Shown one piece after another: positions 21,862 to 30,505 of a DNA stretch of 64,000 nt. Under the pieces are notes generated by a model. The model was not told the DNA's origin. It did no database searches and saw only the letters and a program-made list of their open reading frames with translations. The DNA is taken from NCBI GenBank assembly GCA_031835245.1, contig JAVKOQ010000070.1:149857-213856 (forward strand), given 5' to 3'. The stretch is from Balamuthia mandrillaris. Its lineage: Eukaryota > Discosea > Longamoebia > Balamuthiidae. Position numbers and translations under genes: made by a program. The first letter of the stretch is position 1. Each line of letters starts with the position of its first letter.

Positions 21862-22770
21862 GTGAAAAAATCGATATTTTCAAAGAAATTATTAGTAAGT
21901 TTTGGTTCGCTTGTTGCTTTAACAGCAATACCTCTAATAGCTATTTCATGTGGTCAAACTACTAATAAACCATCCCAATCACAACAACCAGGATCTGGTT
22001 CTACCACTGAAACAGGTGGTCAAACAGATTCAATTCAGGAACAAGTTCTACAACTGAAACTGGTTCAACTACCGAATCAAGTGGACAAGCAGATTCAACT
22101 TCAGGAACAAGTTCTACAACTGAAACTGGTTCAACTACCGAATCAAGTGGACAAGCAGATTCAACTTCAGGAACAAGTTCTACAACTGAAACTGGTTCAA
22201 CTACCGAATCAAGTGGACAAGCAGATTCAACTTCAGGAACAAGTTCTACAACTGAAACTGGTTCAACTACCGAATCAAGTGGACAAGCAGATTCAACTTC
22301 AGGAACAAGTTCTACAACTGAAACTGGTTCAACTACCGAATCAAGTGGACAAGCAGATTCAACTTCAGGAACAAGTTCTACAACTGAAACTGGTTCAACT
22401 ACCGAATCAAGTGGACAAGCAGATTCAACTTCAGGAACAAGTTCTACAACTGAAACTGGTTCAACTACCGAATCAAGTGGACAAGCAGATTCAACTTCAG
22501 GAACAAGTTCTACAACTGAAACTGGTTCAACTACCGAATCAAGTGGACAAGCAGATTCAACTTCAGGAACAAGTTCTACAACTGAAACTGGTTCAACTAC
22601 CGAATCAAGTGGACAAGCAGATTCAACTTCAGGAACAAATTCTACAACTGAAACTGGTTCAACTACCGAATCAAGTGGACAAGCAGATTCAACTTCAGTA
22701 ACAAGTACAAGTATATAGTGGAACAGAAAGTTCGAAAACCTCAAAAGATCAAGAACACAAACAAAAATAA
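21862..22770 (+). pseudogene. vlp: Variable surface lipoprotein (Vlp), fourth gene, shifted into an alternative open repeat frame
   Basis: It has the conserved signal peptide and lipobox, then a spacer ending GGQTDS. A missing C near 22035 (TCAATTCAGG where later units have TCAACTTCAGG) moves translation out of the Ser/Thr repeat frame (TSGTSSTTETGSTTESSGQAD) for all ten 66-bp units. The shifted frame is also open and encodes ten copies of EQVLQLKLVQLPNQVDKQIQ plus LQ, ending at TAA 22699-22701. In the Ser/Thr frame the array ends at TAG 22716. A typical Vlp tail (SGTESSKTSKDQEHKQK, TAA 22768) lies in a further frame, implying a second indel near 22710. Confidence 0.85.
22039..22698 (+). repeat. 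66-bp tandem repeat, ten units, in vlp gene 4
   Basis: Ten almost perfect 66-bp (22-codon) units, the longest repeat unit in the locus. Two frames on the plus strand and one on the minus strand are free of stops throughout. Only one or two base differences separate the units (EQI for EQV in the last), so the array was homogenised recently. Confidence 0.95.
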
Positions 22771-22820
22771 ATAATAGTTCCTCTTATTTATTTAAATTTA
22801 AAAATAACTATAAAATTAGT

Positions 22821-22846
22821 AAAAAGCCAACTTTTGTTGGCTTTTT
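22821..22846 (+). terminator. vlp gene 4 terminator
   Basis: Stem AAAAAGCCAAC / GTTGGCTTTTT with loop TTTT, same design as the gene 1 terminator. Confidence 0.87.
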
Positions 22847-22929
22847 TTATAAAAATCTACATATATCTTCATCTTTATTTATTAGAAAATAAAAATAATT
22901 CTTGGAAATTAGATATAGTTTTGTTTCCA

Positions 22930-23148
22930 CTTAAGTTTGTGAAATTTTTTTTCAAATTATTGTAAAAAACATTAAATTTGTAAATTTTTTTCATATTTCC
23001 AAAAAAAAAAAAAAGATTGGGACAATTTTGCTGTAAAAATCTTCAAATATTTTTACAAATGACAACAATACACACAATATAATAATCACCTCTTTTATTT
23101 ATTAATTAGACTATTTTTTTAATAAATCAAATAATGAATCGAGGAAAA
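22930..23148 (+). promoter_or_regulatory. vlp promoter 5 with A14 phase-switch tract
   Basis: Conserved vlp upstream block with CATATTTCC in place of CATATTTGC, then 14 A at 23001-23014, GATTGGG and the leader ending GAGGAAAAGTG. Confidence 0.83.
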
Positions 23149-24208
23149 GTGAAAAAATCGATATTTTCAAAGAAATTATTAGTTAGTTTTGGTTCGCTTG
23201 TGGCTTTGGCTGCGATACCGCTAATAGCAATTTCTTGTGGACAAACAGATAATAATTCATCCCAATCTCAACAACCAGGATCAGGAACTACTAACACATC
23301 TGGTGGAACAAATTCATCAGGATCAACAAATGGAACTGCTGGAACAAATTCATCAGGTTCAACTAATGGTTCAGGAAATGGTTCTAATTCAGAAACAAAC
23401 ACTGGAAACAAAACAACTAGTGAATCAAATTCTGGATCATCTACAGGTAGTCAAGCAGGAACAACTACAAATACAGGTAGTGGATCAAATTCTGAATCAG
23501 GAATGAATTCAGAAAAAACTGAAAACACACAACAAAGTGAAGCTCCAGGAACAAAAACTGAAAACACACAACAAAGTGAAGCTCCAGGAACAAAAACTGA
23601 AAACACACAACAAAGTGAAGCTCCAGGAACAAACACTGGAAACAAAACAACTAGTGAATCAAATTCTGGATCATCTACAGGTAGTCAACAGAACAACTAC
23701 AAATACAGGTAGTACAAACAACAAAAACAAAAAAACTGAAAACACACAACAAAGTGAAGCTCCAGGAACAAAAACTGAAAACACACAACAAAGTGAAGCT
23801 CCAGGAACAAACACTGGAAACAAAACAACTAGTGAATCAAATTCTGGATCATCTACAGGTAGTCAAGCAGGAACAACTACAAATACAGGTAGTGGATCAA
23901 ATTCTGAATCAGGAATGAATTCAGAAAAAACTGAAAACACACAACAAAGTGAAGCTCCAGGAACAAACACTGGAAACAAAACAACTAGTGAATCAAATTC
24001 TGGATCATCTACAGGTAGTCAAGCAGGAACAACTACAAATACAGGTAGTGGATCAAATTCTGAATCAGGAATGAATTCAGAAAAAACTGAAAACACACAA
24101 CAAAGTGAAGCTCCAGGAACAAAAACTGGAAACAAAACAACTAGTGAATCAAATTCTGAATCAGAAATGAATTCAGAAAAAACTGAAAACACACAACACA
24201 CATCTTAG
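23149..24208 (+). pseudogene. vlp: Variable surface lipoprotein (Vlp), fifth gene, frameshifted between repeat modules
   Basis: The signal peptide and lipobox are followed by a Gly/Ser/Asn spacer, three 13-residue units SEAPGTKTENTQQ, and larger modules containing TGNKTTSESNSGSSTGSQ and AGTTTNTGSGSNSESGMN. A 2-base loss near 23690 (CAACAGAAC where other modules have CAAGCAGGAAC) causes early termination at 23710-23712. The remaining modules (23713-24208) stay open in the other frame to TAG 24206-24208 and contain three more SEAPG-type units. The change is not in a homopolymer. The downstream terminator has been split by IS1221. Confidence 0.85.
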
Positions 24209-24317
24209 TTCCTATTATTTATTTAAATTTAAAATTTAAGTGTAACTATAAAAAAATAAAAAACTCAACCTTTGAGCAGATCCCCTTTTCCTAGAAAAAT
24301 AGAAAAGGGGATTTTTT

Positions 24318-24938
24318 ATGAAATATTCATTAGAATTTAAATTAGAATGTGTAAAAAAATACAAAAAAGGAATTGAAATTAAAAAGCCTGATTTTGCTAA
24401 TACAAGTCAAAAAAATTTTTTAAATCAAGTAAATTTTTGAGAAAAAATTTATGACAAATTAGGAGTTGAAGGTCCTAAGAAAAAACCACGAAATAAAAAG
24501 TGAACTATAGATCAAAGATTAAACATAGTTAAAAGATTTTTAGCTGGTGAACCAATTGTTAAAATTTCACTTGAAAATAATCTTAATCCAAGTCAAATAT
24601 CTTTTTGAGCGAAAAAATATTTAGAATCGGAAATTAGTGGTTTAGAATTAAACAAAGGAAGACCAATAATGAAATTTAAGATTCGCAATAATAAACCTAA
24701 AAAGGTATCAAAAAATTTTGACAGCAAAGATGAATCAAATTCTTTAACATCTGTATATGAAGAACTCAAACTTCTTAAAGAAGAACTTAAACATTTAAAA
24801 AAAGAAAAAAATTTTGAAAAAGAAAATAAACTTTTAAAAAAGGAAAATGAAGTTCTAAAAAAGTGAAAAGCCTTGGTAGAGATCTTTGACTCAAATCAAC
24901 CAAGGCAAGAAAAAATAAAAAAATTTATAATAGAGTAA
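24318..24938 (+). CDS. IS1221 OrfA (helix-turn-helix/coiled-coil transposase part)
   Basis: A 206-residue OrfA. It begins MKYSLEFKLECVKKY, has helix-turn-helix-like segments typical of IS3-family OrfA, and a strongly Lys/Glu/Leu coiled coil at about residues 130-180 (LKLLKEELKHLKKE). At the end an A7 tract (24917-24923) precedes the stop at TAA 24936. A -1 ribosomal shift on the A tract would continue into orfB, the standard IS3 mode and the one described for IS1221. In copy 1 the tract is A8, which fuses the frames without a shift. Confidence 0.85.
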
Positions 24939-25776
24939 AAGCTGATAAAAACCTGCAATTAACTCAAGTATTAAAAGAGTTTTCTATTCCTATATCTACT
25001 TTTTATTATGAACTCAAAAAAGAAGATTTTGACAAGAAAAATGAAGAAATTATAAGCCAAATGAAGCTTATTTTTGAAGAAAATAAAGCAAGATATGGAA
25101 AAAGAAGAATAAAAGCTGAACTTAATAATAGAGACTATAAAATTGGACTTAAAAAAGTTCCAGATTAATGAAAAAATTCAATCTCAAAGCAATTTGTTCT
25201 AGAAGAAAATACAAATCTTAAAAAGGAACAGTTGGCAAAATTGCAGACAATATTTTAAATAGAAATTTTGTTGCTACTCAACCAAATCAAAAATGAACTA
25301 CAGATGTAACTGAATTTAGCGGACCATTTGGAAAAGCATATTTATCGCCAATTTTAGATATGTTTAATGGCGAAGTTATTGCTTGAGATTTGTCTACAAG
25401 CGCTAACCAGCAAATTAGAAAAATGCTTCAAAGAGCTTTTTTCAAACACACAAATCTTGAGGGTTTAATTTTTCACAGTGATCAAGGTTGACAATATCAA
25501 CATAAACAATTTTCAGAAAAATTAAAACAAAAAGGAATAACTCAGTCCATGTCTCGAAAAGGAAATTGTTTAGATAATAGCGTTATTGAATCATTTTTTG
25601 GGACATTAAAAAGAGAATGTTTTTATGGTCGTGAGAAAGAATTTTTAACTTTTAAACAATTTCACAAAGCAATTGCAAATTATATTTATTATTACAATTA
25701 CAAACGAATTAAAGATAAAATAAAATGAATGTCTCCCATTAAATTTAGGGAAACATTCATTTCAAATTATAATTAA
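24920..25776 (+). pseudogene. IS1221 OrfB transposase (DDE), copy 2, damaged
   Basis: This is the -1 frame after the A7 tract. The catalytic DDE core is visible: TTDVTEFSGPFGKAYLSP (first D), FHSDQGWQYQ (second D) and KGNCLDNSVIESFFGTLKRE (E), and the gene ends at TAA 25774. A missing G near 25160 (GTTCCAG where copy 1 has GTTCGCAG) and a TAA at 25219 (copy 1 has TAC) interrupt the region before the core. Both copies of the IS in this window are therefore defective, at different sites. Confidence 0.85.
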
Positions 25777-25910
25777 TTAAAACACTCAAAAATTTTTTCA
25801 AGAAAAGGGTATCACCTCACCTTGTTGAGTTTTTTTATAAAAAATAATATTGATTTACCCACAATTAATTAAAAAGTTTTAAAACTCAAAATATTTTTAT
25901 TTTCCATTAA

Positions 25911-26123
25911 ATTTGTGAAAAATTTTCTTAAATTATTTTAAAAATATTAAATTTGTAAAATTTTTTCATATTTTCAAAAAAAAAAAAAAAAGCTTGGGAA
26001 AATTTTGCTGTAAAAATCTTCAAAGATTCTTACACAAATAACAACACACACAAATAATGCACACCTCTTTTATTTTTGCTTTTATTTATTAATTTATTTA
26101 AGAAAATAAAGAATTGAGGAAAA
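25911..26123 (+). promoter_or_regulatory. vlp promoter 6 with A16 phase-switch tract
   Basis: Conserved vlp upstream block; 16 A at 25976-25991, then GCTTGGG and the leader ending GAATTGAGGAAAAGTG. The ATG seen 15 bases upstream of the GTG in the other vlp genes is AAG here, so the GTG must be the start. Confidence 0.85.
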
Positions 26124-26534
26124 GTGAAAAAATCGATATTTTCAAAGAAATTATTAGTTAGTTTTGGTTCGCTTGTTGCTTTAGCTGCAATACCTCTAAT
26201 AGCTATTTCATGCGGACAAACTAATACAGATAAATCACAACAACCAGGATCTGGTTCATCTACAAGTGGAGATCAATCTGGAACAACAACAGGTGGACAT
26301 TCAGGATCAGGAACATCTACAAGCGGAGGCCAATCTGGAATAACCAGTGGTTCTGGAACAACAACAGGTGAACAAACAGAAACTGCTCCTAAATCTCCAG
26401 AATCAGGATCACAAGAAGCAGCTCCTAAATCTCCAGAATCAGGATCACAAGAAGCAACTCCTAAATCTCCAGAATCAGGATCACAAGAAGCAACTCCTAA
26501 ATCTCCAGAATCAGGATCACAAAAAACTACTTAA
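26124..26534 (+). CDS. vlp: Variable surface lipoprotein (Vlp), sixth gene, 12-residue repeats
   Basis: A 136-residue prolipoprotein with the conserved signal peptide, lipobox Cys30 and a Gly/Ser/Thr spacer that resembles that of gene 1 (TNTDKSQQPGSGS). Four copies of APKSPESGSQEA or its Thr variant (TPKSPESGSQEA) follow, the last ending SQKTT. The frame is intact. It starts at GTG with GAGGA 4 bases upstream. It is the last vlp gene of the locus; gpsA follows on the same strand after a terminator. The repeat carries both Lys and Glu, unlike the mostly uncharged repeats of genes 2 and 3. Confidence 0.92.
   Translation: MKKSIFSKKLLVSFGSLVALAAIPLIAISCGQTNTDKSQQPGSGSSTSGDQSGTTTGGHSGSGTSTSGGQSGITSGSGTTTGEQTETAPKSPESGSQEAAPKSPESGSQEATPKSPESGSQEATPKSPESGSQKTT
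26385..26522 (+). repeat. 36-bp tandem repeat in vlp gene 6
   Basis: Four 36-bp units starting with GCTCCTAAATCTCCAGAATC or ACTCCTAAATCTCCAGAATC, the last one incomplete. Confidence 0.93.
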
Positions 26535-26549
26535 AAAGAAATTACAAAC

Positions 26550-26577
26550 AAAAAACCCAATATTTGTTGGGTTTTTT
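26550..26577 (+). terminator. vlp gene 6 terminator
   Basis: Stem AAAAAACCCAA / TTGGGTTTTTT with loop TATTTG, 15 bases after the stop; it closes the vlp locus. Confidence 0.85.
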
Positions 26578-26614
26578 GTTTTTTAAAAGCTTTTTTCAAT
26601 TAGAATTTTAAATT

Positions 26615-27616
26615 ATGAAATTACAAAAAATTAGTATTATAGGTTCAGGAGCTATGGCTACTGCCACAGCCAAAGTTATTTATGATTCAGGATTTAAAAA
26701 TATTTGAATTTATGGAATAGATAATGAAGAATTAGAACAACTCTCACAAGGAAAAAATTTAAAATATTTTCCAAGTTCTACACAAATTCCACATTTTAAT
26801 ACAAGTAATAATTTAGAACAAATACTTAATAATGTTGCTTATATTGTAATTGCTTTACCTTCAAAAGTAGTAGATGTTGTATTTAAACAAATATTACAAT
26901 TAACTAATAATGAAGTGTATATCATTAATGCATCAAAAGGTTTTTATCCAAATACTTTTTTATCTTTACAACAAGGAATGCGTCAAGAAGCTAAAGATAA
27001 TAAATATGTAAAAGGAATAGTTTCTTTGCTAGGACCATCACATGCTGAAGAAATTATAAAACAAGCTCATACACTTGTTTGTTTGGTTAATAAGGATAGT
27101 AATATTTCCAAACAAGTACAACCACTATTTACTAATTCTTATTTTCGTACTTATTTAGTAGAAGATGAAATAGGAGCAGAAATTGGTTCAGCATATAAAA
27201 ATATTTTAGCTATTGGATCAGGAATGCTTTTTTCAAAAGGATTTGGTATTAATACAGTAGCAGCTTATTTAGCACGTGGGCTTTCTGAAGCAAGAAAATT
27301 AAACTCATTCTTAGGTGGCCAAGATACCACTTTAATGGGTCTAACAGGTCTTGGTGATCTAATTGTAACTGCACTATCTGACTTATCAAGAAATTATTCA
27401 TTTGGATATGAATTTATCCAAGATAAACAAAAAGCTTTACAGACAAGTAAAACAGTTGAAGGCTTAGTTGCACTTGATAATGTAATCAAAATTGCAAAAA
27501 CCAATAACCTAGATTTACCAATTGCTTTATCCCTTTATCAAATTATCTATCAAGATCATAATTTAGATGATATTATCAAAAAGCTTTGAAATAGAAATTT
27601 GAAATTAGAAGATTAA
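26615..27616 (+). CDS. gpsA: NAD(P)-dependent glycerol-3-phosphate dehydrogenase
   Basis: A 333-residue GpsA, which interconverts dihydroxyacetone phosphate and glycerol-3-phosphate for phospholipid synthesis. The N-terminal Rossmann motif is GSGAMATATA (about residues 10-19). The family segments GPSHAEE, EIGSAYKNILAIGSGM (catalytic Lys region) and GLTGLGDLIVT are present. Full length needs TGA as Trp near both ends. There is no clear Shine-Dalgarno sequence. It is separated from vlp gene 6 by a terminator and from mraZ by another, so it is probably a single-gene unit. Confidence 0.92.
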
Positions 27617-27639
27617 TAATAATAATAATATTGTAAATA

Positions 27640-27684
27640 AAAAAACTCAGAAAGTTAGTTAATATACTCACTATCTGAGTTTTT
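27640..27684 (+). terminator. gpsA terminator
   Basis: Outer stem AAAAACTCAGA / TCTGAGTTTTT with a 22-base loop that can fold further. An AAT microsatellite (five units) lies between the gpsA stop and this hairpin. Confidence 0.75.
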
Positions 27685-27731
27685 ATTTTAAAAAAAATTT
27701 AAAAAAAATCTTTGTATTTTAAAAATTAATA

Positions 27732-27762
27732 TATAATAGTGGGGAATAGTGGTAAAAAGTAG
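27732..27762 (+). promoter_or_regulatory. mraZ promoter -10 box and MraZ operator repeats
   Basis: TATAAT at 27732-27737 is directly followed by three copies of the pentamer AGTGG/AGTGG/AGTAG at 27738, 27748 and 27758, spaced exactly 10 bp. MraZ is known to bind direct repeats with a GTG core at about one helical turn upstream of its own operon, including in mycoplasmas. The position between the -10 box and the ATG fits autorepression of mraZ-rsmH-ftsZ. Confidence 0.72.
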
Positions 27763-27764
27763 AT

Positions 27765-28208
27765 ATGTATGGGACAAATTTAAGAACATTAGATGAAAAA
27801 AATAGATTAGCAATTCCTAGCATTTATCGCCAAGAATTAGGTAATGTATTTTATATTAGTCTTAGCTTAGATCAAGTACTAGAAATACGTTCTGCCGAAG
27901 AATTTGACAAAATTAAGAACAAAATCTCACAAGCAAACTCATTAAACAAAAATATTCGGAACTTTGCAAGATTTTTCTTCTCTAATACAACTCAGGTTTC
28001 TCCAGACAAACAAGGGAGAGTACTTTTACCAAAGAATCTACTAGAACTCTCTGCTATTCAAAACAAAGAGCTCATACTTGTTGGAGTAGGGAAAAAATTA
28101 GAAATTTGACCAAAAGATAGATTCAATCAACTACAAAGTCAATTCCAAGATGCTGATAACATCGAAACTCTTGAAAAAGAACTATTAGAATCTGGAGTTG
28201 AACTTTAA
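27765..28208 (+). CDS. mraZ: Transcriptional regulator MraZ
   Basis: A 147-residue MraZ with two SpoVT/AbrB-like half-domains: [13 protein letters not shown] at about residues 9-21 and [13 protein letters not shown] at about 85-97. Both have the conserved D-x-x-x-R-x-x-(I/L)-P pattern. It is the first gene of the division cluster, regulates that cluster in other bacteria, and here has matching operator repeats in its promoter. The last 33 codons need TGA as Trp. Its TAA overlaps the rsmH ATG (TAATG). Confidence 0.95.
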
Positions 28209-29104
28209 TGGATCATATACCTGTTTTGCTTGATCAAGTGATTGATCAGCTTAATATTAAAGAAGATGGTATCTATTTAGATCTTACTTTAGGACGTGGT
28301 GGTCATTCGAGTCAAATTTTAAAAAAACTTACTAGTGGCAAGCTTATAGTCTTTGATAAAGACAAACAAGCAATTGAACAAACAAAAGAAAAACTCTTAA
28401 AAATTTCTTCAAATATTGAATTTATTTGATCTGATTTTAAAGATTTTGATCAAGAACTAAAAAAACTTCAAATCAACAAAGTAGATGGTGTATTACTTGA
28501 TTTAGGAGTATCTTCACCTCAGTTAGATCAAGCCAATAGAGGATTTTCATACAACAAACAAGCTCGTTTGGATATGAGAATGAATCAAGCTCAAAGCTTT
28601 TCAGCTTATGAGTTAGTAAATGAATACTCAAAAGAAAAATTAGTTAATATATTCACAAATTATGGACAAGTACCTTTTGCAAATAATATTGCTGAAGATA
28701 TTGTAAAACTAAGACCTATTACTTATACAACTGAACTTGTAGATATAATTAAACATTCATTACCTAACTTTGTACTTAGAAAGAAAAACCCTGCTAAAAA
28801 TGTTTTTCAAGCAATTCGAATTGAGGTTAATCAAGAACTTGAATCACTAAATATCTTTTTATCCAAAATAGATAAATTCTTAAAAAAAGATGGCAAATTA
28901 GCAATTATTACTTTTCATTCTTTAGAAGATAAAATTGTTAAAAACTATTTTAAACAATTACTCAAGCAAAACCAAACTTTATTTTTTGAAACAACCCAAG
29001 CAAAATATTTAGTTAAAACTACTTGAGCAAATCAAAAAGAAATAGATAATAACAAACGTGCAAAAAGTGCTAAATTAAGAGTGCTCACAAAACTTATAAA
29101 TTAA
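28208..29104 (+). CDS. rsmH: 16S rRNA (cytosine-1402-N4)-methyltransferase
   Basis: A 298-residue RsmH (MraW). It begins [13 protein letters not shown] and carries the SAM motif [12 protein letters not shown], then [16 protein letters not shown] and the conserved GFSY...LDMRM segment. The C-terminal motifs IRIEVNQEL and ITFHSLED are typical. It methylates N4 of C1402 in the 16S rRNA decoding centre. It overlaps mraZ by one base, the usual coupling in mycoplasma division clusters. Two internal TGA codons are read as Trp. Confidence 0.95.
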
Positions 29105-29160
29105 AAATACTTTAATTTTCTATATAAAAATTAATTGAAAAGATAACATGAGAAGGAAAA

Positions 29161-30285
29161 ATGTCAAATAACAACCAAAACTCTGAAGTAATCAAAGCTA
29201 AAATCATCGCTATAGGTGGCTGTGGGGCAAACATCTTAGTGGATTTTCTCAAACATAGACAACTTCAAGATATTTCTTATTTGTTAGTAACTACCAAAAC
29301 AGGAAATAATACGTTAAGATTTTTTAATCCTTCACAAACTATGTTATTAGATGACAAAAGCTCAGAATCAGGATTTGAATTAAATCCGATTCAAGCTGAG
29401 CGGGCAGCTCTTTTAGCAGAGCAAGATATTAAAAAACAATTAGTAGATACTAAACTACTATTTATTCTTGCCGGTATGGGCGGAGCAACAGGGACTGGAG
29501 CTTCACATATTTTTGCAAAAGTAGCCAAAACTCTGAAATCTTTAACTATAGCTATTGCTATCCAACCTTTTGATTTTGAAGATAGTAAAAGGCTTTCAAG
29601 AGCTTCTGAAGGAATTAAAAAACTACAAGAAAATTCAGACGCGCTAATTGTAGTTTCCAATTCTAAAATCGCGGAGCTATACAACGGCATAAGTATTTCA
29701 GATTCTTTTACAAAAGCTAATCAAATTATTTTTGATATTATTCAAACTATTATTGATTTAATTAGTAAACAAGCTTTTGTAGAAATTGATTTTTCAATCT
29801 TAAGAAAAGCAATTAGAAACCACAAAAAATTGTTCATAAATTCAGGCTTAGGATTTGGAAAACAAAATGGTCAAAGAGCCAAAAGAGCAGCTCAACAAGC
29901 ATTGATTGATTCAGTTATTGATTTTGATTTTAAATTAACTAAACAAGTAATTATAATAATTTCAGCTAAAAATTCTTATTCAGAAGAAAAAAGAGAAATC
30001 ATCAATACAATTGTTCAATTTTTAGAATCTAAAGGTGCACGTAATTTTGAATACTCTTGTGGTATTTATTTAGCACCAGAACTAGATGAAAACATTAAAG
30101 TAGGTTTAATCATCTCAGGTGATGAATCACATTTAACTCTTACATCACAAATAAATCATAAGATCCAAGAAGAACCACGTACATTTAATAAACACTCTAA
30201 TTACTTAGAATTTGAAGATGATCAAGATGTACAAGCATCACAAGGTGGCGATGATTTATCAAATCCCTTTGGAGCTGATTTTTAA
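29161..30285 (+). CDS. ftsZ: Cell division protein FtsZ
   Basis: A 374-residue tubulin-like GTPase that forms the division ring. IAIGGCGANI is at residues 17-26 and the tubulin signature GMGGATGTG at 105-113, with the downstream GTPase and T7-loop region present. Sequence is diverged, as usual in mollicutes. The C-terminus is short and acidic (DDLSNPFGADF) with no classical FtsA/ZipA binding peptide, consistent with the absence of ftsA here. AGAAGGAAAA precedes the ATG. It follows rsmH after 56 bases in the mraZ operon. Confidence 0.93.
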   Translation: MSNNNQNSEVIKAKIIAIGGCGANILVDFLKHRQLQDISYLLVTTKTGNNTLRFFNPSQTMLLDDKSSESGFELNPIQAERAALLAEQDIKKQLVDTKLLFILAGMGGATGTGASHIFAKVAKTLKSLTIAIAIQPFDFEDSKRLSRASEGIKKLQENSDALIVVSNSKIAELYNGISISDSFTKANQIIFDIIQTIIDLISKQAFVEIDFSILRKAIRNHKKLFINSGLGFGKQNGQRAKRAAQQALIDSVIDFDFKLTKQVIIIISAKNSYSEEKREIINTIVQFLESKGARNFEYSCGIYLAPELDENIKVGLIISGDESHLTLTSQINHKIQEEPRTFNKHSNYLEFEDDQDVQASQGGDDLSNPFGADF

Positions 30286-30505
30286 ATCACATAAGTTCAA
30301 AATCTAATCACCTACAACAACAAAACCATTAATTTATTTATAACACTTATTATACAAAAAGCCAATTGAATTTAATAAACTAGCAAACTCATAAGTACAA
30401 AACGAGGTCTATGAAGTTATGTACCACAAATGCCAGTTTAGAAAAATAAATTGGTTTTTTGTTTATTTTCAAACATTTTTTTACTTTTGTTTTAAAATTT
30501 TAGCT

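Larger units (their letters stand above)
24273..25819 (+). mobile_element. IS1221-type insertion sequence, copy 2 (IS3 family)
   Basis: A 1,547-bp element, with ends TGAGCAGATCCCCTTTTC and GAAAAGGGTATCACCTCA forming imperfect inverted repeats, bounded by a 4-bp direct repeat CCTT (24269-24272 and 25820-25823). Removing the IS and one CCTT restores a perfect terminator hairpin, AAAAAACTCAAC-CTT-GTTGAGTTTTTT, so it inserted into the terminator loop of vlp gene 5. Just inside the left end, GATCCCCTTTTC...GAAAAGGGGAT makes a hairpin ahead of orfA that may block read-in transcription. It contains orfA and a damaged orfB. Confidence 0.9.

Noticed and set aside
30419-30505. N-terminal extension of the PEBP protein from ATG 30419
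   Set aside because: It has no ribosome binding site and adds a hydrophobic-aromatic stretch that is not part of the domain.
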